A model generated the notes under the pieces. It worked only from the letters and a program-made list of their open reading frames with translations, made no database searches and was not told the origin of the DNA. A DNA stretch of 64,000 bases from Myxococcales bacterium (GTDB taxonomy: Bacteria; Myxococcota_A; Polyangia; Polyangiales; Ga0077539): contig JAAFIF010000034.1 in NCBI GenBank assembly GCA_013298625.1, forward strand, positions 16,529 to 80,528, given 5' to 3'. Positions 54,911 to 63,483 of this stretch are shown piece by piece; the first letter of the stretch is position 1; each line of letters starts with the position of its first letter. Both the position numbers and the translations under genes were made by a program.

Positions 54911-56865
54911 CGTGCCTCGCCTCCTCCGCTCAGCGCCGCGTCGATCGCCTCGACCACGAGCTCGTCGCGCTCGGCCGAGCGCGCTTGCGCGAGGCGCTCG
55001 CGCCCCACAGCGCCGGCGTCGACGAGGGCTCGAACCGCTTCGAGTCGCACTGACCACACCCCGTGGGAGAGAAGCTCGGGCGCGATCTGCGCCGCGCGCG
55101 TGGGGTCCTTGGCGCGCAGCGTCGCCAACGCTTGCGCGGCGACGTCCGAGTCCGCGTGGCCGGTGAGCGCGACGAGCTCGTCCGCGGTGATGCGCTGATC
55201 GAGCGCCTCCATCACGCCGAGGACGACGGACGGCTCGGGGTCGTCGAGCAGCGGACGAACGCGCGCCGCGCCGTCGGTCCATCGCGCGACGGCGACGGTG
55301 GCTGCGCGACGCACGCGCGGGTCGCTCGCCGCGAGCGAAGCGACGAGCAGCTCGCGGCCCTCGCCGCGGCGGCCGAGCAGCTCGGCGGCGACGGTCTGCA
55401 CCGAGGGGTCCTCGTCGGCGAGCGCGAAGGCGACGGCTTCGCTCATCGCGCGCGGGTCGGCCTCGGCCAACGCGCGCAGCGCACCCGAGCGAATGGGCGC
55501 GTCCGCCGAAGAGAGCGCCTCGTAGAGCGCGGGCTCGTCCACGGGCAGCCCGGCGCGCGCGATGGCGGCCGCGACCATCACGCCGAGCGTCGAAATTGTC
55601 GGGATATTGCGCAGGATATCCGCGGTGGACGCGAAGCGCGAGACGAGCTGCTCGATGCACGAGGCGACCTCGTGCGCGTCGAGCGAAGGGGCGCGCGCGA
55701 CGATGCGCGACGCGAGCCGCTGACACGCCCACTCGTCGCCGAGCGAGCCGATGGTGTCCCACAGCACGACGCTGCGCACGCCGCCGTCCAGCCAGCGCTC
55801 GGCGAGCGCGACGAAGCTGGCCGCGAAATCCGACGCTCCGTGCGCCCGCGCCCAACGCAAGAGCGCGAGCGAGCCGACCTGACCGAGCGCCGCGACCGAG
55901 CGAACGGCGGTGGCGAGCGCGTCGGGACCGAACGCTTCGAGCGCGGCCTCTGCGGCGCCTGCGGTCTCTGGGGCGTCGATGCTCGCGAGCACGACGCCGA
56001 TCGACTCTGGGACGTGCGCGGTCGACAGGCAGCGCAGCGCAGCGCGGCGCGCATCGACGCTCGAAGAGCGCTCAGCGAGGTCCGACAGCACGCGCACGAT
56101 GGCGTCGTCGCGCAGCCGCTCGGCGACGGCTCGATCGAGCGCGGCGTCCACGCGGTGGGCGAGCGCGATGCACGCGGACGTCGAGAGGGGCCCACCGCCG
56201 GCGAGCGCGCGGGTGATCGCGTCGAACGCCGCGGGCTCGGGCGCGTACGCCGCGGCGAGGAGGGCCGCGCGACGGCAGATCACGTCGCGGGTGAGCGGCT
56301 CGAGGAGCGCCCACTGAAGCGGGCGACGGCGCGCCGAGAACGCCTGCAGCACCGCGAGACGCACGACGGCCTCGGGGTTGTCGAGCGCGCGCACGAGCGC
56401 GGCTTGCGCGGCGGGCGCGTCGATGCGCGCGAGCGATTCTGCGGCGGCGTGCGCGACGTTGGCGTCGTCGCCCGCGAGCAGCTCTTCGAGCGCGGAGACG
56501 GCGCTGACGTCGCCGACGTCGGCGAGCAGCTCGACGAGAAAGCGCCGAGCAGTGGGGCCGACGAGCTTGAGCCTCGCGAGCAGCGTCGGCGCGACGGTGG
56601 CGCCGATGTGACGAAGCGCCTCCATCGCGGCGTTGCGGCGCGCGACGTCTCCGCGCTCGACCGAGTCGACGAGGGGCGCGACGGACGCGCTGGTGTCGCC
56701 CGCGCGCGCGATGGCGAGGGCGACCTCGCGACGAACGCGCCAATCGGGGTCGTCGAGCAGCGCGAGCAGCGCCGATCGCTCGCGGTCGATCGTGGCGGGG
56801 TCGAGCTCGGCGATGCACTGTCGTCGAAGCTCGGCGTCCGGGTGTCGAAGCGCGACGAGGCTCAT
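54907..56865 (-). CDS. HEAT-repeat protein of the chemosensory cluster
   Basis: A 652-residue protein made almost entirely of HEAT-like helical repeats of about 30 residues (LLALLDDPDWRVRREVALAI, DVARRNAAMEALRHIG, VSALEELLAGDDANVAHAAA, LVASLAASDPRVRRAATVAV). No signal peptide. Placed between cheW and cheR with four-base overlaps on both sides, it is an integral part of the operon and probably a scaffold or adaptor for CheR/CheW. Such a gene is not in classical flagellar che operons; similar ones occur in some delta-proteobacterial chemosensory systems, as far as I recall. Confidence 0.85.
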   Translation of the reverse strand: MSLVALRHPDAELRRQCIAELDPATIDRERSALLALLDDPDWRVRREVALAIARAGDTSASVAPLVDSVERGDVARRNAAMEALRHIGATVAPTLLARLKLVGPTARRFLVELLADVGDVSAVSALEELLAGDDANVAHAAAESLARIDAPAAQAALVRALDNPEAVVRLAVLQAFSARRRPLQWALLEPLTRDVICRRAALLAAAYAPEPAAFDAITRALAGGGPLSTSACIALAHRVDAALDRAVAERLRDDAIVRVLSDLAERSSSVDARRAALRCLSTAHVPESIGVVLASIDAPETAGAAEAALEAFGPDALATAVRSVAALGQVGSLALLRWARAHGASDFAASFVALAERWLDGGVRSVVLWDTIGSLGDEWACQRLASRIVARAPSLDAHEVASCIEQLVSRFASTADILRNIPTISTLGVMVAAAIARAGLPVDEPALYEALSSADAPIRSGALRALAEADPRAMSEAVAFALADEDPSVQTVAAELLGRRGEGRELLVASLAASDPRVRRAATVAVARWTDGAARVRPLLDDPEPSVVLGVMEALDQRITADELVALTGHADSDVAAQALATLRAKDPTRAAQIAPELLSHGVWSVRLEAVRALVDAGAVGRERLAQARSAERDELVVEAIDAALSGGGEAR

Positions 56866-57386
56866 TCGGCGTGCGATCCTGTCGTGGCGGCGAGCGTTGG
56901 GAGGGGCGAGACGGTGTTGTCTTCGATGGCCTTGGAGAGCGCCTTGAGGTCGAGCGCCATCACGAGCCGATTGTCGTACGCGTACACGCGGGTGAAGCCT
57001 TGCGCGACATCACTCGGCCCGACGCGCGGCGCCGTTCGCTCGTGCGAAGAGTCGACGCGAAAGACCTCTGTGACCTCGTCGACGGCGAGGCCGAGCCAGC
57101 CCGTTCCGGTCTCGACGACGATCCACTTGGCGCGGCGCGATGCGCCGAGCGGACCGAGGCCGAAGCGGCGGCGCAGGTCGACGATGGGGACCACGTGACC
57201 GCGGTGCTCGATGACGCCCATCACGATGCGCGCCGCATCCGGAACGGCCACGACCGGCGCGGGCGCGAGGATCTCGCGCACGACGCTGACTTCGACGGCG
57301 AAGGTCCCGTCGGCGACGCGAAACCCGACGAGGCTGAGCTCGTTGGTCGGTCGGCCGAGGTTCTGCGTGGCTCGCTTGGATTGCAT
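56862..57386 (-). CDS. cheW: Chemotaxis coupling protein CheW
   Basis: A 174-residue CheW-domain scaffold that links receptors to CheA. Conserved VGFRVADGTFAVEVSVVREI, VMGVIEHRGHVVPIVDLRRR and LGLAVDEVTEVFRV are present. N- and C-terminal extensions are short. It overlaps the HEAT gene by four bases and follows the other cheW after 29 bases. The presence of two CheW proteins suggests different receptors or a two-armed array. Confidence 0.93.
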   Translation of the reverse strand: MQSKRATQNLGRPTNELSLVGFRVADGTFAVEVSVVREILAPAPVVAVPDAARIVMGVIEHRGHVVPIVDLRRRFGLGPLGASRRAKWIVVETGTGWLGLAVDEVTEVFRVDSSHERTAPRVGPSDVAQGFTRVYAYDNRLVMALDLKALSKAIEDNTVSPLPTLAATTGSHAE

Positions 57387-57415
57387 GGCGGGATCGACTC
57401 GTTGGAGGCGAAGGG

Positions 57416-57943
57416 TCAGGTGGACAGAAGCGCGGCGAGGTCGAGGAGGATGAGCACTTCTTCAGTGGCGCTCTGCACTTCTCCGCGCAGCCCGCGGATG
57501 CGAGGGCGACCGATGCCAGCGACGTGCGAGCCGACGTTGGCGCCGAGCACCGACGTGGCCGGCTCGATCTCGAGCGGCGACAGTCGGTACACTTGCGTCA
57601 CCTCGTCGACGAGCAGACCGAGCACCTCGTCGTTGCCCTGCACGAGCAGCACGCGCGACGAGACCGTGGGCGGAGAGGCGAACAAGCCGAGCCTTCGGCG
57701 CAGGTCGATCACGGTCGTGATCTGCCCGCGCACCGACACGATCCCGAGGATGTCTCGGCGCGCGCGGGGGACCTCGGTGATGGGTGGCGGCTTCAAGATC
57801 TCGCGCACCAGCGCGAGCGAGACGGCGAACATCTCTTTTTCTGCGCGAAATCCCAGGTATTCTTCGCGGTCTTCGCCGCTGGGCAAAACACGCGAACGGC
57901 CCGCGCGGACGGTCCCGAGCTCTCTGCGACTAGCGTCCGACAC
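57416..57943 (-). CDS. cheW: Chemotaxis coupling protein CheW (second copy)
   Basis: A 175-residue CheW-domain protein, only distantly similar to its neighbour: EYLGFRAEKEMFAVSLALVR, ILGIVSVRGQITTVIDLRRR, LGLLVDEVTQVYRLSP. GTG 57943 is the start and its first 14 bases overlap the cheA end, so the genes are translationally coupled. A basic N-terminal arm of about 25 residues precedes the domain. Confidence 0.92.
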   Translation of the reverse strand: MSDASRRELGTVRAGRSRVLPSGEDREEYLGFRAEKEMFAVSLALVREILKPPPITEVPRARRDILGIVSVRGQITTVIDLRRRLGLFASPPTVSSRVLLVQGNDEVLGLLVDEVTQVYRLSPLEIEPATSVLGANVGSHVAGIGRPRIRGLRGEVQSATEEVLILLDLAALLST

Positions 57944-60143
57944 TGAAGGCCTCCGCGCCGCGGCGATCGCCGCTGGATAGGACTTCGTCGAGCAGCGCGG
58001 CCGCGTCGAGCACGAGGCCCACGCGTTGATCGCCCAGGTCCGTGGCCCCGGCGAAGCCGCGGACCGACGCGAGCGACGGGCCGAGCGCCTTGATCACGAT
58101 GTCTTGCTGGCCGAAGAGCTCGTCGACGACGATCCCGACGCGACGACCGCCGAGCGCGACCACCACGACGAACGAGCGATTGCTGGGCTTGGGCGCGACG
58201 CGCTCGTGCGAGAAGAGCCGGTCGAGCCGGCAGAGCGGCAGCGTCTCGCCGCGCAGCGACGTGACCTCGCGGCCCTCGACGGTGCGAACCGCGCGGGTGT
58301 CGAGCACCGTCGCTTCTGCGACGGACGAGAGCGGCAGCGCGTAGGTGCGCCCCGCGACGCCCAAGAGCAGCGCGCGCAAGATCGCGAGCGTGATGGGCAG
58401 GGTGATCGTGAACTTGGTCCCGATCCCGCGCTCGCTCTGCACGTCGACGACGCCGCCGAGCCGCGCGATGTTGGTCTTGACGACGTCGAGCCCGACGCCT
58501 CGGCCGCTGAGGTCCGTGACGCTTTCGCGCGTCGAAAAGCCGGGCAAAAACAAGAAGTTGATCGCGTCTCGAGGCGAGATGTCCCGCGCTTGATCCTCGG
58601 TCAACAGCCCCTTGCGCACCGCGGTCGCGACGACGCGCTCGTGCTCGACGCCCGCGCCGTCGTCTTCGATCTCGATGATGACGTGGTTGCCGGCTTGATA
58701 GGCGTTGAGCGCGATGGTGCCCTCCATGGGCTTTCCTTGCGCGGCGCGGGCGGCGTGCGGCTCGATGCCGTGGTCGATCGAGTTGCGAACGATGTGCAGC
58801 AGCGGGTCCGAGAGCTCTTCGACGATGAGCTTGTCGACCTCGGTCTCGGCGCCCGTGACGACGAGGCGAATCTCTTTGTCGTTCTGCCGCGCGATTTGCC
58901 GCACCGCGCGCGCGAGCCGCTCGAACACCTGCCCGAGCGGAACCATGCGCACCTCGAGGATGCCCGACTGCATCTCCGCGAGGTTGCGGTCGAACGCGCG
59001 ATGCAACCGGTGCAGCTCCGCCGTGAGGTCGCGAAACGCCGTGTGCTGCCGGAGCCGATCGGTCAATCGCGCCAGCGAGCCGCGCACGATGGCCAGCTCG
59101 CCGAGGACGTTCATCAAGTGATCGAGCCGACGAATGTCCACGCGAACCGTGTGCGACATGCGACCGGCCAGCGCCGCCCGCGACGTCTCGTCCTCGGGCT
59201 TGGGCGGGACGGGCGTCTTCGGCGCGCTGTTCTTCACCTCTTGCAGCGCCGCGCGCTCGCCGGTCGAAGAGTCTCCGAAGGGCTTGTCGAGCGAGAGCGG
59301 CACCGACTCGCGGCCCTCGCGTGGCGTCGCCGGCGGCGGCGGCACCACGGCGTTGACCGGCTGCGGTCCCGCGGCGGGCACGGACGTGTGCGACGCGGCG
59401 TTCTTGCGCAAGATCCTGTGGATCGTCGCGTCCTGCCCGTCGAGTCGGTTGCGCAGCTGCTCGACCGGCGCCGCGCTCGCGTAGAGCAAATCGAGCTCGA
59501 AGAGCGTCCCGTCCGCAGGAAGATCTCCGGTCGGCAGGTACGCGATGATCTCGCCGAGGGGCTTCGCGCGCTGCTTGAGCTCGTCCAGCGCCTTGTCGAT
59601 CCGGTCGATCGGAAACCGCGCTCGGATGCGATACAGCGGCGTCCCGTTGCGAACGTTGGTCCGCAACCTGTGCTCTTCAGCCTCGGTCAACACGCGGACG
59701 ATGTCCGGGTCGAGGTCGAACGCGTTGAGCTCGTCGTCCGCCTTCTGCGGCGGCGCAGCGCCTGCGCTCTTCAGCGTCGAGAGCAGCGAGGGCAGCTCGG
59801 TGTCGTCGTCCGCTTCGCCGCGGCGCGCGCTCGCGAGCATGCGACCGAGCAGCTCGACCGCTTTGAAGAGCACGTCGAGCACGCCCGCGCTCACCGCGAG
59901 GCGCCCCATGCGCATGTCGTCCAGGCGGTTCTCGAGCTCGTGCGTGAGCGTGCCGAGGCGGCTCAGCCCGAAGAGCCCCGAGAGCCCCTTGAGCGTGTGA
60001 ACGCTGCGAAAAATGTCGTTGACCAGCTCAGGGTCTTCAGCCCCTGCGCGCGACGACGTCTCGAGCGCGAGCAGGTCTCGCGCGAGCGTGTCGATCAGGT
60101 CCTGAGCTTCGCTGTAGAACTCGTCCCTCGGATCAGAGGCCAT
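57930..60143 (-). CDS. cheA: Chemotaxis histidine kinase CheA
   Basis: A 737-residue kinase. The HPt domain has His49 in RSVHTLKGLSGLFG. A less conserved CheY-binding region follows, with a Pro-rich linker near 270-330. Then come the dimerisation domain (RVDIRRLDHLMNVLGELAIV), the ATPase (LLHIVRNSIDHGIEPH, IEDDGAGVE, GRGVGLDVVKTNI) and a CheW-like domain near the C-terminus. It phosphorylates CheY and CheB in response to receptors. It begins 13 bases after cheY in the same operon. Catalytic residues look intact. Confidence 0.96.
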   Translation of the reverse strand: MASDPRDEFYSEAQDLIDTLARDLLALETSSRAGAEDPELVNDIFRSVHTLKGLSGLFGLSRLGTLTHELENRLDDMRMGRLAVSAGVLDVLFKAVELLGRMLASARRGEADDDTELPSLLSTLKSAGAAPPQKADDELNAFDLDPDIVRVLTEAEEHRLRTNVRNGTPLYRIRARFPIDRIDKALDELKQRAKPLGEIIAYLPTGDLPADGTLFELDLLYASAAPVEQLRNRLDGQDATIHRILRKNAASHTSVPAAGPQPVNAVVPPPPATPREGRESVPLSLDKPFGDSSTGERAALQEVKNSAPKTPVPPKPEDETSRAALAGRMSHTVRVDIRRLDHLMNVLGELAIVRGSLARLTDRLRQHTAFRDLTAELHRLHRAFDRNLAEMQSGILEVRMVPLGQVFERLARAVRQIARQNDKEIRLVVTGAETEVDKLIVEELSDPLLHIVRNSIDHGIEPHAARAAQGKPMEGTIALNAYQAGNHVIIEIEDDGAGVEHERVVATAVRKGLLTEDQARDISPRDAINFLFLPGFSTRESVTDLSGRGVGLDVVKTNIARLGGVVDVQSERGIGTKFTITLPITLAILRALLLGVAGRTYALPLSSVAEATVLDTRAVRTVEGREVTSLRGETLPLCRLDRLFSHERVAPKPSNRSFVVVVALGGRRVGIVVDELFGQQDIVIKALGPSLASVRGFAGATDLGDQRVGLVLDAAALLDEVLSSGDRRGAEAFSVGR

Positions 60144-60156
60144 CGGCGAGCCCCCT

Positions 60157-60525
60157 TCAGCCGGTCTCTCCGAGCAGCGGCTCGACGGTCGCGAGCAGCA
60201 CCTCGGGCTTGAACGGCTTGGTGACGTACGCGTTGGCGCCGAGCGATAGGCCGCGCGCGCGGTCGCTCTCGCGTCCCTCGGTGCTGATCAACACGATCGG
60301 CGTGCTGCGATGGCTGCTGCGTCGAATGACGCTCACCAGCTCGAGCCCCGAGAGATCGGGCATGTTGATGTCCGTAATCACCGCTGCGTACGGCCCCCGC
60401 GGGAGCAATCGCAACGCGTCCAACCCCGACGTGGCCTCGACCACTTCGTGCCCGCCCGCCTCGAGCGCTGCGCGGACATAGGCCCGCATTGCAGCCGAGT
60501 CTTCGACAACCAGAATTCGGTTCAC
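60157..60525 (-). CDS. cheY: CheY-type response regulator
   Basis: A 122-residue single receiver domain: Glu/Asp in VVEDSAAMRAYVR, phospho-acceptor Asp in AVITDINMPDLSG, Thr in VLISTEGRES and Lys in VTKPFKPEVL. GTG 60525 matches the normal length; longer frames add non-conserved residues. It leads the che operon and is the probable output of CheA, but its partner is not known; no flagellar motor gene is in the window. Confidence 0.93.
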   Translation of the reverse strand: MNRILVVEDSAAMRAYVRAALEAGGHEVVEATSGLDALRLLPRGPYAAVITDINMPDLSGLELVSVIRRSSHRSTPIVLISTEGRESDRARGLSLGANAYVTKPFKPEVLLATVEPLLGETG

Positions 60526-60563
60526 GGCTGAGCGCGAGTGTACCACCGCTCGCCGCGCTTCCG

Positions 60564-60902
60564 TCAGCGTCGCATCACACCATCGCGGCCCAATTGTTCG
60601 GCGTGCTGTCCGAGCCTTCGCAGGTAGTCCCACGTGTAGATGCCCGAGTCGTGCCCGTCGCCCCAGCGAAAGCAGAGCGCGTAGTTGCCGACCTCAGAAA
60701 TCGAGTCGATCTCTGGGTTTCCGCCGTGGCGGTACGCGATCGTGCTGCTGTGGCCCTGGCAGCCCGCGCACGGGCAGTAGCCTCGCATCAGCTCGTTGGA
60801 GAGCACCGTCACGGTCCCATCGGACCAGTGGATCTCCGTCGTCTCTGCGCCGCGCGGCGCGCGCACTTCCACGGGCTCTACGGGGGTCGAAGCGTTGGTC
60901 AT
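60564..60902 (-). CDS. DUF971-domain protein
   Basis: A 112-residue protein with the GBBH-like N-terminal (DUF971) fold: TEIHWSDGTVTVLSNELMRG, the Cys cluster CPCAGCQG, and YALCFRWGDGHDSGIYTWDY. The Cys residues suggest a zinc or Fe-S link; relatives often sit beside Mrp/ApbC Fe-S carriers, but none is adjacent here. It lies 14 bases after the PfkB kinase gene and 38 bases before cheY on the same strand. Confidence 0.88.
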   Translation of the reverse strand: MTNASTPVEPVEVRAPRGAETTEIHWSDGTVTVLSNELMRGYCPCAGCQGHSSTIAYRHGGNPEIDSISEVGNYALCFRWGDGHDSGIYTWDYLRRLGQHAEQLGRDGVMRR

Positions 60903-60916
60903 CGCTCGTTGTCTTT

Positions 60917-61867
60917 CTACGGTTGAAGATGGTCCGCCAGACGCGCTCGCGAGACGCCCTCGGTCGAGCCGACCGCGGTGACCGCCAGCGCGCCTGCACG
61001 ACACGCGGCCGACAGCCACGCAGACCACCGAAGAGCGTCGCGCGCGGGGTCGTAAGACTGTGCGCACGCAGCGTCGAGCGCGGCCAGCAGCGCGCCCACA
61101 AACGCGTCCCCCGCGCCGATCGCGTCCACGACGGCGACCGAGGGAGCGTCCGCGCTCAGCTCTTCGCCAGCGACCCGCGCGCTCGCCCCGCGCTCGGCGC
61201 GCGTCAGCACGCACGCGATGGCCTTCGGCGCGAGCGCGCTGAGCGCGTCGAGCGTGGGCAGCTCACCCAGCAGCGCGAGGTCTTCTTCGCTCGCCTTCAC
61301 GATCGCCGCCCGCGCGCTCAGCCAACGCACAGCTTCGAGCATCGCGTCGCGCGAGCCCCACACGCCAGGGCGCACGTTGAGGTCGACAGAGACCGCAACA
61401 CCCAGCGAATTCGCCCGCAACACGATCGCCCTCGTCGCCGTCGCGCGAGGCTCGGCGCGCAGGCTGCTCGACGCGAGGTGCAGCCACCGCACGCCGTCCA
61501 GCGCGCGCTCGCCCAAGTGCTCGAGCGCGAACGCCGAGTCCGCGCCGCCGTTGCGGTACGAGAGAAAGAACCGCGTCCCGTCGGCGTTGCTCGCGCAGAA
61601 GGTGACCGGCGTGCGCGTCGCCGCGATGGTCACCAGCGACGCTGCGTCGATGCCTTCGCCCGCGAGCGCGCCGCGAATTCGCTGGCCCCACGCGTCCGGC
61701 CCCACCGCGCCGATGAAGCGAACGCTCGCGCCTGCGCGGGCTGCGACCACAGCGACGTTGCAGGTCGAGCCTCCCACGTGCGGCTCGAACGCGCTCGCGT
61801 CCTCGATGGACGCCCCGATCGGCAACGCGAACAGATCAATGATCGCGTCGCCGTAGGACGCGATCAT
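60917..61867 (-). CDS. PfkB-family sugar kinase
   Basis: A 316-residue ribokinase-fold carbohydrate kinase. PfkB signature 1 is GGSTCNVAVVAARAGASVRF and signature 2 is DAIGAGDAFVGALL with the catalytic Asp; FLSYRNGGADSAF and VSVDLNVRPGVW are family blocks. It is likely a fructokinase or 2-keto-3-deoxygluconate kinase; the sugar cannot be set by eye. The ATG overlaps the rlmE stop by four bases. Confidence 0.9.
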   Translation of the reverse strand: MIASYGDAIIDLFALPIGASIEDASAFEPHVGGSTCNVAVVAARAGASVRFIGAVGPDAWGQRIRGALAGEGIDAASLVTIAATRTPVTFCASNADGTRFFLSYRNGGADSAFALEHLGERALDGVRWLHLASSSLRAEPRATATRAIVLRANSLGVAVSVDLNVRPGVWGSRDAMLEAVRWLSARAAIVKASEEDLALLGELPTLDALSALAPKAIACVLTRAERGASARVAGEELSADAPSVAVVDAIGAGDAFVGALLAALDAACAQSYDPARDALRWSAWLSAACRAGALAVTAVGSTEGVSRARLADHLQP

Positions 61868-62472
61868 TTCGCGGGCTCAGCTGGCGCAGGTGGCTTGCGG
61901 CCGAGCCCCACGAGAAACAGCTCGACGCTCTCGCGCCGAGACGCCTCGGGCTTGATGAGCCGCACGTCCGAGAAGATCCCTCGCATGCGCGCGCGGAGCG
62001 CCTCGAACCCCTCGCCGCGAAACAGCTTCGCGACCACGTTGCCGCCGGGGACGAGCAGCCGCTCGCACACGTCGAGGACGCGATCGACCAGCTCTTCGCT
62101 GCGCGCGGCGTCGGCGAACGGGGTACCCGTCGTGTGCGGCGCCATGTCGCTCAGCACCAGGTCGAAGGGCCCGTACGGATCGAGCACGGACAGGTCGCCG
62201 AGGGCGTCCATCTCTAGCGCTTGCACGTTGGGGCCGCAGGCGACGCGCAGCGGGTCGAGGTCGATCGCGACGACCTTTCCCTTCGGGCCCACTTTGGGTG
62301 CGACGTACTGCGTCCACGACCCGGGAGCAGCCCCCAGGTCGAGCACGCGCAGCCCCGGCCGCAGCAGCTTGGTGCGGCGGTCGATCTCTTCGAGCTTGTA
62401 GACCGATCGAGCAGCGAAGCCCTCTGCCTTCGCCTGCTTGGTGTACCGGTCCGCGGGCCGCTTGTACGTCAC
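61864..62472 (-). CDS. rlmE: 23S rRNA 2-prime-O-methyltransferase RlmE (FtsJ)
   Basis: A 202-residue methyltransferase that modifies U2552 in the 23S rRNA A-loop. SAM motif VLDLGAAPGSWTQYVAPKVG and the K-D-K-E tetrad are present: Lys in SVYKLEEI, Asp in LVLSDMAPHTTG, Lys in VAKLFRG and Glu in ESVELFLVG. GTG 62472 is the start. It follows rplC after seven bases, so ribosomal protein and rRNA modification genes share one transcript. Confidence 0.94.
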   Translation of the reverse strand: MTYKRPADRYTKQAKAEGFAARSVYKLEEIDRRTKLLRPGLRVLDLGAAPGSWTQYVAPKVGPKGKVVAIDLDPLRVACGPNVQALEMDALGDLSVLDPYGPFDLVLSDMAPHTTGTPFADAARSEELVDRVLDVCERLLVPGGNVVAKLFRGEGFEALRARMRGIFSDVRLIKPEASRRESVELFLVGLGRKPPAPAEPAK

Positions 62473-62479
62473 CGCTCGA

Positions 62480-63178
62480 TCAGGCGTGCTTGCCGTTCTT
62501 CACAGCGCCCCGGATCGTCACGATCTGGTTGCGCGCGCCCGGAACGGAGCCTTCGATCAGCACCAGGTTCTTGTCCGCGAGCACTTCGGCGACCTTGAGG
62601 TTGATCTGCGTCGTGCGCTTGTTGCCGTGCTGGCCCGGCATCTTCTTGCCCGGCATCGTGCGACCCGGCGTCATGTTCGTACCGATCGAACCGCCGTGGC
62701 GCTTGTACTCGTGGGTACCGTGCGTCTGCACGAAGCCCGCGAAGTTGTAGCGACGAAACACGCCCGAAAAGCCGCGGCCGCGCGAGATGCCCGCGGCGTC
62801 CACGAACTGGCCGACCTTGAAGACGTCCTGCGCCGTGAGCACCTGGCCGACTTCGTACTTGGCCACTTCTTCGGCCGGCAGGCGCAGCTCGCGCAGCACC
62901 TCGGGGAGCAGCTCGACGTCGTGGCCCTTCTTCGTGGCCTTCTTCGGCTCGACGCCGTTCTTCGCGTAGTAGCCCTTCATGGGCTTGGACATGTTCTTCG
63001 TGCTGCGCTCGCCGAACGAGAGCTGCAGCGCCGAGTAGCCGTCCTTCTCTTCAGTGCGCTTGCGAACGACCTTGCAGGGGCCGACTTCGACGACCGTGAC
63101 GCGCACGACCGCGCCGTTGTCCGTGAAGAGCTGCGTGCAGCCGAGCTTGCGGCCGATGAGTCCGAGGTTCTTGTTCAT
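62480..63178 (-). CDS. rplC: Ribosomal protein L3
   Basis: A 232-residue large-subunit protein near the peptidyl transferase centre. Typical blocks are GLIGRKLGCTQLFTDNG, ISRGRGFSGVFRRYNF and SIGTNMTPGRTMPGKKMPGQ, the last being the extended loop with the site of Gln methylation. It normally lies between rpsJ and rplD in the S10 operon. Here it is preceded by a leader and a lipoprotein gene and followed by rlmE, so it is a relocated or second copy. GGAA lies eight bases before ATG 63178. A longer open frame upstream is not real. Confidence 0.96.
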   Translation of the reverse strand: MNKNLGLIGRKLGCTQLFTDNGAVVRVTVVEVGPCKVVRKRTEEKDGYSALQLSFGERSTKNMSKPMKGYYAKNGVEPKKATKKGHDVELLPEVLRELRLPAEEVAKYEVGQVLTAQDVFKVGQFVDAAGISRGRGFSGVFRRYNFAGFVQTHGTHEYKRHGGSIGTNMTPGRTMPGKKMPGQHGNKRTTQINLKVAEVLADKNLVLIEGSVPGARNQIVTIRGAVKNGKHA

Positions 63179-63430
63179 CGCTGTACTTCCGTCGAATCCG
63201 TATGGGGATGGTGGGTGCCTCTCGCGGCTCTCGTCTCCCGCCTTCGCGCTGCGCTCGCTCGTTGCCCGAGCGTGCCTTCGTGCGATGGCGTCTGTGCAGG
63301 ATGTTTCGGTGCGAGCGATCGCCCGCCTGCTCGGCCCGACTGAGACAGTCGGGCGGGGACGCGATCCGCGCTCTCGATCACCGCTGCGACTGCAACGACG
63401 CCGAGAGATTCGCGGCTGAAAGGGTCGCGG
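63179..63430. other. Leader region of rplC
   Basis: About 250 bases without a supported gene, running from the candidate promoter to the rplC start. Apart from the hairpin at 63334-63354 nothing else is evident. Confidence 0.4.
63334..63354. ncRNA. Hairpin in the rplC leader
   Basis: A perfect 9-bp stem (GCCCGACTG at 63334-63342 with CAGTCGGGC at 63346-63354, loop AGA) lies in the probable 5-prime leader of rplC, about 160 bases before the start. No T tract follows on either strand, so it is not a simple terminator. It may serve regulation by a ribosomal protein; this is inference. Confidence 0.4.
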
Positions 63431-63458
63431 AGGGTACAAGAGTCCCGCGATTGGTCAA
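63431..63458 (-). promoter_or_regulatory. Candidate promoter of rplC operon
   Basis: On the minus strand TTGACC (63458-63453) and TACCCT (63436-63431) are 16 bases apart with TG directly before the -10. It would give a leader of about 245 bases containing the hairpin at 63334-63354. Confidence 0.45.
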
Positions 63459-63483
63459 GTGCCCCCTCGTTGTGCCTGCGATT

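Noticed and set aside
55063..57198. A 711-residue plus-strand frame opposite the HEAT gene
   Set aside because: Antisense shadow: Arg/Gly/Glu-rich, no motif, no ribosome site, and the minus strand encodes clear HEAT repeats and CheW.
58026..60212. A 728-residue plus-strand frame opposite cheA
   Set aside because: Antisense shadow of a well-supported CheA gene with all catalytic motifs on the minus strand.
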